Shown here: positions 35,486 through 43,814 of the stretch, piece by piece | Numbering within the stretch: position 1 is the stretch's first letter | Layout: every line of letters starts with the position of its first letter | Assembly: GCA_046329195.1 (NCBI GenBank) | Contig: JAXLVB010000003.1 | Location: forward strand, 868,001-932,000 | Length of the DNA stretch: 64,000 nt | From: JAXLVB01 sp046329195 | GTDB taxonomy: Bacteria > Bacteroidota > Bacteroidia > Cytophagales > Spirosomataceae | Reading direction: 5' to 3' | Position numbers and translations under genes: made by a program | Notes under the pieces: model-generated | What the model was told of the DNA's origin: nothing | Database searches by the model: none | Seen by the model: the letters and a program-made list of their open reading frames with translations, nothing else

Positions 35486-36585
35486 GACAGGCGGCTTTTG
35501 AGGTTGCGAAGACTTAACCCAATAAAAAACAATGACATACCAGTCAATACGGCGGTATCACGAATAAGCGCCCGAAAACCAGCCCCTTTGATCATGATAT
35601 TCTTGACGATTCGGATGAAATATTTAGCTGGAATAATGTTAGAGACCACTTGCAAAGGCTTGGGCATACTCTCGATTGGGAACATGAATCCCGATAAAAA
35701 GATGGTAGGCATGAGCATTATCAACATCGAAGCAAACATAGCAACCAGCTGAGAATCAGTAAGCGAGGAAATAAATACACCAATAGCCAAAGCCAAGAAA
35801 ATAAACAGGAGGGTTTCGGCCAACAACAAAGCCAAACTCCCGTGCAGGGGAATTCCCAACAAAAAGACCCCCAAAGCAATGATCACGCAGCCATTAATAA
35901 ACGACAGCAACAGGTAAGGTATCACTTTACCAAAAATAATCTGAAGTTGATTTAGTGGCGACACCAACAGGATTTCCATCGTACCCATTTCTTTTTCACG
36001 AGCCAGTGTTACGGACGTCATCATGGCCGATACCAGCAACAGCACCAAGGTCATCACACCCGGCACAAACACAAAAGCACCTTTGAGTTCAGGGTTAAAC
36101 AACATTCGAGTACTGATGTCAATACTCATGGGTTGACTTTGGTCTTGTTGTTCAGCTAGGTAATCTCGCACAATCGCCGAGGCGTAGTTGGTCAACGATA
36201 TGGCGGTATTCTGCTCTGAGGCATCGGCCAATAGCTGAAGTTGAGCTGATTTCTGGTGCTCTAAATCATTACTAAACCGAGGCGGAAACACCACTACTAG
36301 CTTGATTTTTCCTCTTCTGAATGCCGGCTCAATGTCTGGCTGTGCCATCAGGTTTTCGGCCAATTGAAAATATCCCGACGACAACAATCGAGCCGTAATC
36401 TGCTGAGAATGAACCGACTTATCATTATCTAAAATGGCAATTTTGGCATTTTTGATTTCGTTGGTCAGGGCAAATCCAAAGAGCAAAACTTGCACAAAAG
36501 GTAAGCCAAACAAGATCAGGAGGGTTCGGCGGTCTCTGAGAATGTGTAAAAATTCTTTTCGGACAAATGCAAAAAAACGATTCAT
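35482..36585 (-). CDS. ABC-2 type drug efflux permease (YbhS-like)
   Basis: Inner-membrane permease of about 367 residues with the same topology as its downstream partner: an N-terminal helix (RTLLILFGLPFVQVLLFG), a periplasmic domain with several Gln/Ser residues (about 40-175), and a C-terminal helical bundle with the conserved PAKYFIRIVKNIMIKG. The frame is open to 36609 but the family begins MNRFFAFVRKEFLHIL, so I place the start at 36585. It overlaps the next permease gene by four bases. Confidence 0.9.
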   Translation of the reverse strand: MNRFFAFVRKEFLHILRDRRTLLILFGLPFVQVLLFGFALTNEIKNAKIAILDNDKSVHSQQITARLLSSGYFQLAENLMAQPDIEPAFRRGKIKLVVVFPPRFSNDLEHQKSAQLQLLADASEQNTAISLTNYASAIVRDYLAEQQDQSQPMSIDISTRMLFNPELKGAFVFVPGVMTLVLLLVSAMMTSVTLAREKEMGTMEILLVSPLNQLQIIFGKVIPYLLLSFINGCVIIALGVFLLGIPLHGSLALLLAETLLFIFLALAIGVFISSLTDSQLVAMFASMLIMLMPTIFLSGFMFPIESMPKPLQVVSNIIPAKYFIRIVKNIMIKGAGFRALIRDTAVLTGMSLFFIGLSLRNLKSRLS

Positions 36586-36615
36586 TGCTTTAGAAAGTTG
36601 GGTGAGCAAAAGCCC

Positions 36616-37347
36616 TCATTTGGTGGAAGTACCACGAGCCAAAATCTGAAAAACGCCGTCCATGGAATCCACCCCGTAGGTAGTTTTGAGCCCACGAGGG
36701 GTATCTAAGGCTTCCATTTTACCATCTACCATGATGGACACCCGCTGGCAGTATTCGGCTTCGTCCATGTAGTGGGTGGTCACAAAAATGGTAGTTCCCT
36801 GCGCTGCTGCTTGGTAAATCATTTCCCAAAACTGCCGCCGAGTGATGGGGTCAACGCCCCCGGTGGGTTCGTCCAAAAACACAATTTTGGGCTCGTGCAA
36901 CATGGCTACCGAAAAGGCTAATTTTTGTTTCCAACCCAACGGCAGCGACGATACCAGCGAATTAGCAACCTGCTCTAAATCAAGCACTTTTAGCACTTTG
37001 CTTGTTTTATCCACAATCGTCGCTCGGCTCAGGCCGTAGATGCCACCGTAAAACTTGATGTTCTCACGAATCGTCAAGTCTTCGTACAGAGAAAACTTCT
37101 GGCTCATGTACCCGATGTTTTGCTTGATTTGCTCGGTTTGTTTATACACGTCAAATCCGGCCACTTGTGCTTGGCCATAGCTGGGCTTGAGCAAGCCGCA
37201 GAGCATCCGCATTGCCGTGGTTTTGCCAGCGCCGTTGGCTCCCAAAAAGCCAAAGATTTCGCCTTCGGCTACCTCAAACGTCAGTTCGTTGGTAGCCACA
37301 AAGTCCCCAAACTTTTTGGTTAATTGATGAGTAATGACAGCTTTCAT
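36616..37347 (-). CDS. ABC transporter ATPase, second half of a split YbhF
   Basis: Cytoplasmic ATPase of 243 residues. Walker A is GANGAGKTT at 36-44, with a Q-loop YMSQK near 90 and Walker B IVFLDEPTGGVD. The signature is the LPLGWKQ variant instead of LSGGxxQ, as I recall for the C-terminal half of E. coli YbhF. Its ATG overlaps the stop of the upstream ATPase gene as ATGA (37344-37347); an upstream start at 37371 is unnecessary. The two ATPases therefore equal one YbhF split in two. Confidence 0.9.
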   Translation of the reverse strand: MKAVITHQLTKKFGDFVATNELTFEVAEGEIFGFLGANGAGKTTAMRMLCGLLKPSYGQAQVAGFDVYKQTEQIKQNIGYMSQKFSLYEDLTIRENIKFYGGIYGLSRATIVDKTSKVLKVLDLEQVANSLVSSLPLGWKQKLAFSVAMLHEPKIVFLDEPTGGVDPITRRQFWEMIYQAAAQGTTIFVTTHYMDEAEYCQRVSIMVDGKMEALDTPRGLKTTYGVDSMDGVFQILARGTSTK

Positions 37348-38243
37348 GAGGTAATGAGGTCCATAAAACAATCTTCGATTCCAGCGTTAATCGGCATTAC
37401 TTCAATGCCTTGGTGCTGCCGCTCATGGAGGTACGCTTGGATGTGCTCAGGCGCTACCCCCTGCGACAGGGCCACGTGCAGGTATTCGCCAAAGGCATAG
37501 CAAGAATGGGTAAATGGTGCTTGACGGAGGTCTTGGATGAGGCGGTACGTTTCGACTGACTTGACCGCAACTAGCGGCTTGTCAAAGCGCTTCGTAATAC
37601 CTGCGGGGGTGTCAATGGCCAGTACTTCCCCTTTCTGAATCAAGGCTACTCGGTCGCACAAGCTGGCTTCGTCCATGTAGGGGGTCGAAACCACAATGGT
37701 CAGGCCCTTCTGTTGTAAGCCTTTGAGCATATCCCAAAACTCTTTTCGGCTCACGGCATCTACGCCCGTGGTAGGTTCGTCCAAAAAAAGCACCTCAGGT
37801 TTATGAATCAAGGCGCAACACAGGGCGAGCTTTTGCTTCATCCCACCCGACAGTTTACCGGCTCGTCGAGTGCGAAACGGCTCTATTTGCACGTAAATAT
37901 CTTTGACGAGGTCGTAGTTGGCTTCGAGCGAAGTACCAAACACCGTCGCAAAAAATTGGAGATTTTCTTCAATGGTTAAATCCTGATACAGCGAAAACCG
38001 CCCCGGCATGTAGCCTACAATATGGCGTAGCTTTTTGTAGTCGCTCACGATGTCAAGTCCCTGCACGGTAGCACGACCTGCATCCGGTATCAAAAGTGTT
38101 ACCAGCATCCGAAACAGGGTCGTTTTGCCAGCGCCGTCGGGACCAATCAGGCCGAACAGTTCGCCGTCGTTCACCCGCAACGACACGTTCTTGACCGCCT
38201 GCACTTGCCCGTAGGCCTTACTCACTTGCTCAATGTCAATCAT
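37344..38243 (-). CDS. ABC transporter ATPase, first half of a split YbhF
   Basis: ATPase of 299 residues that would pair with the following ATPase. Walker A is GPDGAGKTT at 34-42, the signature is LSGGMKQ (about 134-140) and Walker B VLFLDEPTTGVD (about 155-166). The last 70 residues form the kind of C-terminal domain seen between the two cassettes of fused YbhF proteins. It begins 24 bp after the HlyD gene and couples to the next ATPase by a four-base overlap. Confidence 0.92.
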   Translation of the reverse strand: MIDIEQVSKAYGQVQAVKNVSLRVNDGELFGLIGPDGAGKTTLFRMLVTLLIPDAGRATVQGLDIVSDYKKLRHIVGYMPGRFSLYQDLTIEENLQFFATVFGTSLEANYDLVKDIYVQIEPFRTRRAGKLSGGMKQKLALCCALIHKPEVLFLDEPTTGVDAVSRKEFWDMLKGLQQKGLTIVVSTPYMDEASLCDRVALIQKGEVLAIDTPAGITKRFDKPLVAVKSVETYRLIQDLRQAPFTHSCYAFGEYLHVALSQGVAPEHIQAYLHERQHQGIEVMPINAGIEDCFMDLITS

Positions 38244-38267
38244 GGTATTGCTGATTTGTGGCCACGC

Positions 38268-39203
38268 CTATTTGAATTTCACCTCAGCAGGCATCCCTAT
38301 TTTGAGGCTCCCGTCGTTTTTGACCAGTACTTTCATGGCATATACCAAATTGACCCGCTCTTCTTTGGTTTGGATGACTTTGGGAGTAAACTCCGCTTTG
38401 GTCGAAATCCACTCTACGGTTCCGTTGTATTCCTTAAACGTATCGTTGGGAGCATCTACCAGCACTCTCACAGCCTGCCCCACCTTTACATTAACCAATT
38501 GGCTACCAGCTACATAGGCTCGCAGTACAATACTACCCAAGTCGGCAATTTTGTAGAGTGGTTTCCCGTAACTCACCACCTCGTGAGCTTCCACAAACTT
38601 TACGGTGACGGTGCCCACTTTAGGATTCCGCACCGTTGCTTTTTTGATTTGGTCGTCGAGCTGTTCGATTTGCTTTTGCAACGGAAGCACTTCGGCCATC
38701 AAGCCTGATTTTTGGGTCGAAAGCATCGAAAATTGGGCTTCTCGTTGCTGCTTAATGAGTGCCATTTGGCGTTCGGTTAGCTCAATCTGGTTGTTGAGGT
38801 CATCGAGTTGCTTGGTGGGAGCAGCATTGTTGGCAATCAACTGTTGCGTGCGGCCTTTTTCTTTTTGCAGGTTATCCAACTGTTGACTCGAAACTGCGAT
38901 TTGCTTTTCGAAATACGACAACTGCGCCGCTATGTTGGGAGTCTTGCTGGTAATGGCTTTCATGCTGGCTTGAAGTTGCGCCTTGCGTAATTCCAACTGC
39001 ACCACATCTATCTGCCCAACTTGCTGCTGGGCGGCTAAGTTTTGGCCTTCTTCGACGGTGAAAGTCGTCAGTTCGCCAGTGGCTTCGGCAGCCACTATGG
39101 TTTCTACGGCTTCAAAGTTGCCGTAAGCGTCCGAGCGCTGTTCTTCGGTTTTGCAAGAACTTAGCGCCGCTAAAACCATGATTAAGAGCAATGTATGTTT
39201 CAT
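38268..39203 (-). CDS. HlyD-family periplasmic adaptor (lipoprotein, YbhG-like)
   Basis: Membrane-fusion protein of about 311 residues that would bridge the ABC permeases to TolC. It has a lipobox at Cys17 (ALSSC), a half-lipoyl region (VEAEATGELTTFTVEEGQ-like), a long coiled-coil hairpin (about 60-190, Gln-rich with LDDLNNQIELTERQ), and a C-terminal barrel ending IGMPAEVKFK. The start at 39203 gives a proper lipoprotein signal; the frame is open to 39233. It lies between the TolC and ATPase genes in the operon. Confidence 0.92.
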   Translation of the reverse strand: MKHTLLLIMVLAALSSCKTEEQRSDAYGNFEAVETIVAAEATGELTTFTVEEGQNLAAQQQVGQIDVVQLELRKAQLQASMKAITSKTPNIAAQLSYFEKQIAVSSQQLDNLQKEKGRTQQLIANNAAPTKQLDDLNNQIELTERQMALIKQQREAQFSMLSTQKSGLMAEVLPLQKQIEQLDDQIKKATVRNPKVGTVTVKFVEAHEVVSYGKPLYKIADLGSIVLRAYVAGSQLVNVKVGQAVRVLVDAPNDTFKEYNGTVEWISTKAEFTPKVIQTKEERVNLVYAMKVLVKNDGSLKIGMPAEVKFK

Positions 39204-39255
39204 AAAAGATAAAGTTTTGACAATGAATGGCATTGACCCGAGGGCGAGCAGTCGC

Positions 39256-40512
39256 CTAACGAGTCAGGGTGTTGTAGTTAATTTGGGCTGTGAGTAACTG
39301 AAACTCATGAATTTTCTGGTTGATTTTGGCCTGATTTTCGGCATTCAGTTCGTTCACAAATTCAGTGGCAGTAGCTACACCGCTTTCCAACTGCGCCGCC
39401 ACGTTGTTTTTGATGCGAGTCCGAATGGCCACCAACGCTTGGTCTTTGGCCAGAATCCCCTGCCACTTCTCTATTTCGGTTTGTTGCTGCTGTAGCTGTA
39501 TCCCCAACACCTTGTTGAACGTATCATACTGGCTATCAACCAACTGCCTATTCAATTGGAGTAATGATTTTTCGTTTTGCGAGGTGTAAAGGTTAGAGAT
39601 GGCCCAGTTGAGGCGTAGCCCACCAATAAAAATCGGTCGAAACTCATTGCTCAGTACATTCAACGAAGGGCGACCAATACCCGTTTGCAAAAAGGCGCTT
39701 ACTCGGGGTAGGCGTTTGTTTTCAATCAGTTTAGTTTGAGCATCGAGATACCCTTTTTGCAAGGCAAATAACTGTAATTCAGGACGTTTTGATTCTGAAA
39801 CAAGCGACTGTTTTTCGGGCAATTCAAGCGTCGTATTCTCGCCAATGGGCAAGCCAGTCAGCAAGGCCAACATCGCCCGAAAGCCTTTGCGAGTGGCTTG
39901 GAGCTCAACTAAGCGCTGGTCGGCTTTGAGCCATTCGGCCTCCAATACATCAACCGAGGTCTGAAGCCCCGTACCCAACTTAACTCGGGCGGCAAGCGCC
40001 GTCATGCGGGTTTTCAAATCTTCCATTAATACCTGCGTGAGGGCTATGTTTTCGTCCATAAGCAAAGAGCTCAGGAAATACGCATTCACTTGGTCGTTGA
40101 GTTTGCGGAGTTCCACTTCCACTTTTTGCTGCTCCACGGCACCATTGGCCTGCTGCACTTGGGCTTGGAGCGTACTCGCTTGGCCATCAAACAACAGGTA
40201 GCTGGCATCCAGCGTGAGTCGGTATTGGTCTCGGCTGAGGCTTTCGATGTTGAGGTTGGGCAAACTGATAGGAATCTGCGTGACTTCGTTTTGCCACGAT
40301 GCCTGTCCGTTGAGCGTAAGTTGTGGCAACTGACGGACTTTTTGGAGGTTCAGAACCTGCAAAGCGGCGATTTGAGCCTGCATGTCTTTCTGTTTGAGCA
40401 GCGGGTAGTTGCTGCGGGCGGCCTCGTAGCACGCCGACAAACCGACCCTTTCCTGCGCCTGAGCCGACCACGCCATCCAGAAAAAGCTCAGGCTGAGTAT
40501 CCACTTTTTCAT
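39256..40512 (-). CDS. TolC-family outer-membrane efflux channel
   Basis: Outer-membrane factor of 418 residues with a signal peptide (cleavage near AQA) and two repeats rich in long heptad helices (around 60-220 and 240-410), each ending in a short beta-barrel stretch, as in TolC. It is the first gene after tetR and contains the site of a candidate TetR operator 12 bp before its ATG. The gap to the HlyD gene is about 50 bp. Confidence 0.92.
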   Translation of the reverse strand: MKKWILSLSFFWMAWSAQAQERVGLSACYEAARSNYPLLKQKDMQAQIAALQVLNLQKVRQLPQLTLNGQASWQNEVTQIPISLPNLNIESLSRDQYRLTLDASYLLFDGQASTLQAQVQQANGAVEQQKVEVELRKLNDQVNAYFLSSLLMDENIALTQVLMEDLKTRMTALAARVKLGTGLQTSVDVLEAEWLKADQRLVELQATRKGFRAMLALLTGLPIGENTTLELPEKQSLVSESKRPELQLFALQKGYLDAQTKLIENKRLPRVSAFLQTGIGRPSLNVLSNEFRPIFIGGLRLNWAISNLYTSQNEKSLLQLNRQLVDSQYDTFNKVLGIQLQQQQTEIEKWQGILAKDQALVAIRTRIKNNVAAQLESGVATATEFVNELNAENQAKINQKIHEFQLLTAQINYNTLTR

Positions 40513-40523
40513 AATTAAATTTA

Positions 40524-40547
40524 TTTTTTAAAATTTTGTTTAAATTT
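40524..40547 (-). promoter_or_regulatory. Candidate TetR operator in front of tolC
   Basis: On the minus strand this 24-bp stretch (AAATTTAAACAAAATTTTAAAAAA read as two halves) matches the dyad at 41244-41267 at 19 of 24 positions. It lies 12 bp before the tolC ATG. Its symmetry is weaker than the other copy's, and AT-rich sequence can align by chance. Confidence 0.5.
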
Positions 40548-40560
40548 GGGACAAAAAATT

Positions 40561-41172
40561 TTACTTGTTCTTCAGAAACGTCATGACCAGTTCGGGTACT
40601 ATTTGCTTGCGCTCTTGCACAAAGGCTTGGAACGAAGTATCGTCCAGATCTCCGATGAATTGAATCATGGGCTTGGCCACAAAGGGAAAAACGATATTGC
40701 CCAACAAGGTGACGATTACTTGCAGCGGTTCTATTTTTCGGAAATTTCCCAGTTCGATTTCTTGCTTGAGTTGCTGGGCAAAAAACGACTGTCGAAGTAC
40801 CTCACCTACGTTCAATTTCTTGAAAATCGCCCCGTCTCGACGCTGGAATTCGGCCAAGATAAAAGTAGGCAATTGCGGGTTTTCGAGCAAAAAATCAATA
40901 TACTTATCGGCTAATTGCCAGACTTTTACCTCAAAAGGAGTAGGCTGATTGAGTACCATGACGATACGGCCAAAAAAATTGACTAACTCCTCAAAGTAAA
41001 TTTTCTCAAACAGTTGTTCTTTGCTTCTGAAATAATAGTTCATCAGCGCAATGTTCACGCCAGCGGCCTCAGCAATGTCTCGCACCTTGGCGCCATCAAA
41101 GCCTTTTTGCACAAACACTCGTTTGGCAGCTTCTTTGATTTTGGCTTCGGTATCTTGATTGATTTCGGGCAT
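40561..41172 (-). CDS. TetR/AcrR-family repressor of the efflux operon (CecR-like)
   Basis: About 203 residues with an N-terminal TetR helix-turn-helix (residues 8-55: IKEAAKRVFVQKGFDG, then AEAAGVNIALMNYYF) and a C-terminal ligand domain. The open frame reaches 41217, but the ATG at 41172 fits family length. It lies immediately upstream of tolC on the same strand, 48 bp apart, in the position of cecR (ybiH) before ybhGFSR. A perfect 24-bp dyad upstream of the gene and a similar one before tolC suggest autoregulation plus operon control. A -7-like CAAAGGTA (minus TACCTTTG) is at 41199-41206. Confidence 0.9.
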   Translation of the reverse strand: MPEINQDTEAKIKEAAKRVFVQKGFDGAKVRDIAEAAGVNIALMNYYFRSKEQLFEKIYFEELVNFFGRIVMVLNQPTPFEVKVWQLADKYIDFLLENPQLPTFILAEFQRRDGAIFKKLNVGEVLRQSFFAQQLKQEIELGNFRKIEPLQVIVTLLGNIVFPFVAKPMIQFIGDLDDTSFQAFVQERKQIVPELVMTFLKNK

Positions 41173-41243
41173 GAAAGCATTACACTGTTTGCGACGCACA
41201 AAGGTAGCAAAATGCAAACGAGATAAACAAGTATTTTAATCAT

Positions 41244-41267
41244 ATTTTTAAACAAACGTTTAAAAAT
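41244..41267 (-). promoter_or_regulatory. Perfect 24-bp dyad upstream of tetR
   Basis: ATTTTTAAAC-AAAC-GTTTAAAAAT: 10-bp arms, exact complements, 4-bp spacer. It lies about 72 bp upstream of the tetR ATG and about 40 bp above a -7-like element at 41199-41206, so how it would control that promoter is unclear. A similar 24-mer sits before tolC (40524-40547). Confidence 0.65.
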
Positions 41268-41360
41268 GTATTTTAACCCTTCTCGCTTATGAAATAGAAA
41301 CAGTACACATTAGGGACATCTACTCCCTTCAAATGGTTTCAACCCTAACAACATCCAATT

Positions 41361-41939
41361 TTACATCAGCCCGTTGAGCCGTAGGTATTGTAAGAGCATG
41401 ATGGTTTTGCCGTCTTTAATTTCGCCACTATGAATCATGGCTAAGGCTGTATCAAAAGGCAGTTCCACCACCTCGATGTTTTCTTGCTCTTCGACATGGC
41501 CGCCGCCTTCGGTAACCCGCATTTGTTTGGTGTATTCGGCCACAAAAAAATATAAAATCTCTGTCACCGAGCCAGGCGACATGTAGGCTTCAAATACCTT
41601 CTGAACTTTATCTAAGTGGTAGCCTGTTTCTTCTTCTGTTTCTCGCCGAATACAAGCCTCAGGGTCGTCTTTGTCGAGCAATCCTGCACAAGCCTCTATC
41701 AGCATACCACTTTGATTTCCATTGATATACGTTGGCATCCGAAACTGCTGTGTCAGCACGACGGTGCGTTCGGTAGGGTTATATAACAAAATCGCTGCGC
41801 CGTTGCCCCGGTCGTATGCCTCACGAGACTGCCGCTGCCACTCTCCCGATTTGGTCTGGTAATCAAACGTAATTTTGTACAAACGATACCAATTGTCCGA
41901 TAAGAGTTTCTGTTCTACTATTTTCACGGCAGGATTCAT
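41361..41939 (-). CDS. nudK: Nudix hydrolase, GDP-mannose pyrophosphatase-like
   Basis: A 192-residue cytoplasmic Nudix enzyme that hydrolyses nucleoside diphosphate derivatives (GDP-mannose in E. coli NudK). The Nudix box is at 86-107 (GLLD..., RRETEEETGY), and the N-terminal DRGNGAAILLYN block and PGSVTEILYFFVAEY are characteristic of NudK. The annotated frame runs to 42011, but the family begins at the Met at 41939. It is divergent from a DeoR-family regulator 57 bp away. Confidence 0.9.
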   Translation of the reverse strand: MNPAVKIVEQKLLSDNWYRLYKITFDYQTKSGEWQRQSREAYDRGNGAAILLYNPTERTVVLTQQFRMPTYINGNQSGMLIEACAGLLDKDDPEACIRRETEEETGYHLDKVQKVFEAYMSPGSVTEILYFFVAEYTKQMRVTEGGGHVEEQENIEVVELPFDTALAMIHSGEIKDGKTIMLLQYLRLNGLM

Positions 41940-41940
41940 C

Positions 41941-41980
41941 TTTTTGATTGTTTTTGATTGAAAATGATTATTTTTGAACA
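41941..41980. promoter_or_regulatory. 10-bp phased direct repeats between nudK and deoR-type gene
   Basis: Four successive 10-bp units, TTTTTGATTG / TTTTTGATTG / AAAATGATTA / TTTTTGAACA, occur at exact helical spacing. They overlap TATTTTTG at 41969-41976 (plus-strand -7 element of the regulator) and border TAAATTTG on the minus strand (41979-41986). Phased direct repeats are a known operator style for DeoR-family proteins, so autoregulation is plausible. Confidence 0.6.
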
Positions 41981-41996
41981 AATTTATACAAACCCC

Positions 41997-42743
41997 ATGA
42001 GTTTCCAACAACGCAAGCTAAAAATCTTGAAATTAGTAGAAGAGAAGGGCGAGATAGACGTCAAGGCACTGGCCCAACACATAGGCACGTCGGACATCAC
42101 CATCCGGCGAGACTTGGGTATGTTGGCTACCGAGGGGCTCCTTGCACGCACGCACGGGGGTGCCATGCGATTGGATTTGCTTCAAACGCCTGTACAGTTT
42201 GCGCAAAAAGCCGTCAAAAACGTAGCGGCCAAAGAGTACATCTGTCGGCTGGCAGCGCAGGAAATTCAGGATGGCGATGTGATTTTTATGGATTGTGGTA
42301 GTACAACGTTTCAGCTTTGTCAGTTTATCAGATACAAAGCCATCAAGGTCATTACCAACTCGTTACCAGTGGCCAATGCCCTGCTGAACACTTCGGTTTC
42401 GATTAACCTCATTGGTGGAGAGCTTGACACCGAACGCCAAGCCGTGCATGGCAAAATGGCCGTAGAGCATATCTTGCGCTATCAGGCTACCAAGGCTTTT
42501 GTGGGGGTTGATGGCCTATCCGTCGCCAAAGGGTTAAGTGCCGCCAGCGAGAAAGAAGCAGAAATCACCACAGCAATGGCCAGCAGGGCCACCGAAACCT
42601 ATTTGCTTTGCGATACGAGCAAGCTAGAAATAGACAAATATTTCCAATTTGCTCCGCTTAGTATAATTAATATCATGGTTACAGATGCTTCAGCGGCCAA
42701 AATATACCCTTACCAACAGATGGGGATTCGTATAATAAATTAA
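41997..42743 (+). CDS. DeoR/GlpR-family transcriptional regulator
   Basis: A 248-residue repressor: N-terminal winged helix (residues 5-58) with the hallmark IRRDLGMLATEGLLARTHGG, then a sugar-phosphate-sensing DeoRC domain (75-235) with GDVIFMDCGSTTFQL, ITNSLPVANAL and GVDGLSVAKGLSAASEKEAE. The open frame reaches 41958, but the start at 41997 agrees with the family. The ligand is probably a phosphorylated sugar; the only candidate target here is divergent nudK. Confidence 0.9.
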   Translation: MSFQQRKLKILKLVEEKGEIDVKALAQHIGTSDITIRRDLGMLATEGLLARTHGGAMRLDLLQTPVQFAQKAVKNVAAKEYICRLAAQEIQDGDVIFMDCGSTTFQLCQFIRYKAIKVITNSLPVANALLNTSVSINLIGGELDTERQAVHGKMAVEHILRYQATKAFVGVDGLSVAKGLSAASEKEAEITTAMASRATETYLLCDTSKLEIDKYFQFAPLSIINIMVTDASAAKIYPYQQMGIRIIN

Positions 42744-43003
42744 CTACCAAATACATCTCGTGTACAAAAATCTGCACTTCATCCCTACTTTTTGGTTTCA
42801 ATTAGGGGATTTATTTTCTTTGAGAAACCCAAAAACTATGAAATCCTTCTGAAAGTATTCAGTTTCAGTAATTGATACTAACAGTGTGTTTTGAAATCGG
42901 GCGACGGAATATTTGCTAATTTACAAAAAGAGTATCTGTCGTATTGTTAAGGTAGAATACTTTTAGATTAAACGAGGTGGCAAAAAAACGACTCACCTTT
43001 AAA
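42744..43003. other. Gap before the IS5 relic
   Basis: 260 bp of AT-richer sequence with no gene that I recognise. It may hold the left part of the decayed insertion sequence, whose ends I cannot define. Confidence 0.4.
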
Positions 43004-43778
43004 ATGGAGAAATTCTCCAGCCTGACAGATGCTCCATGAGTAATGATACAAAATATGGTTGGTAGCAGGCCTAAAACCAAGAAAGACTTACAAATGGTAG
43101 TGAATGGCATCTTAACCTCGCACAAGTACCCAATGGAGGAGCCTATATGCAAAATACGACCCTTGGCAAAGCCTGTATTATCGCTTTCGTAAATGGACGA
43201 AAAATACTGTTTTTAATTGTATTATCACACAATTAGTTTTCTATGGGTGAATTTTAGGCAAGGTGGATAGCCATATGCCACAGCAGTAGAAATAAACAAT
43301 CAGAGCGTTAAAAAGGTAGGGTTCATTTCCTTATGTACCATTCTGATGACAACAAATACAATACATCAATGGGAGTAAGCATACTATTGTAGTTAATACT
43401 CTTTGCCGTAGGATATTTATGTCTGTGCGGCTCATAGGCACGATAGCGTATGCGGAATTGAGCTGCTACCAACTCCCGAAGTCAAACTCATGCATACTCA
43501 ACCTATAAAGGAGAGTTTGTTAGGGTTACTGGCTGGCGTGGAAATACTGTTGAAATTTCTCAAAAGCTTCCCTGCGGGCAGGTTTTTTTTACCACAAACA
43601 GGGAAATGGCAAGTGGAAATCGAACTGCCGAAGCGGAAGCTTAGCATAGCAGAATTTCTTTCGCCGTTTGTCCAAAGATGATGAAAAAACATGGGGCCGC
43701 CCGAGCGGAAGCCTCTTCGGTCTCTTTCATTCAACTCGATTTTTGTTCTATCATTTTGGCATTGGCAAGAGTACCTAA
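43004..43778 (+). pseudogene. Decayed IS5-family (DUF4096-type) transposase
   Basis: Pieces of one transposase appear in order on the plus strand but in different frames. 43004-43117: MEKFSSLTDAP, a stop, then VVNGIL (43097-43114). 43119-43250: QWRSL and PWQSLYYRFRKW, reached after a 2-base loss, ending in TGA. 43291-43311: INNQSVKK, resembling IDSQSVK. 43377-43461: KHTIVVNTL (DDE-like context), later needing another frameshift. 43653-43778: NFFRRLSKDDE, resembling the conserved C-terminal RRLSKDYE. The family assignment is by eye. At least one stop and three frameshifts show it is dead. No terminal inverted repeats or target duplication were found. Confidence 0.72.
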
Positions 43779-43814
43779 TTAATTTTCAAAACATACTCTT
43801 AAAAAATTTTCAAC

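Noticed and set aside
43490..43681. 63-codon frame as an independent small gene
   Set aside because: It lies within the decayed transposase; the following frame contains RRLSKDDE, so it is more simply a fragment of that relic.
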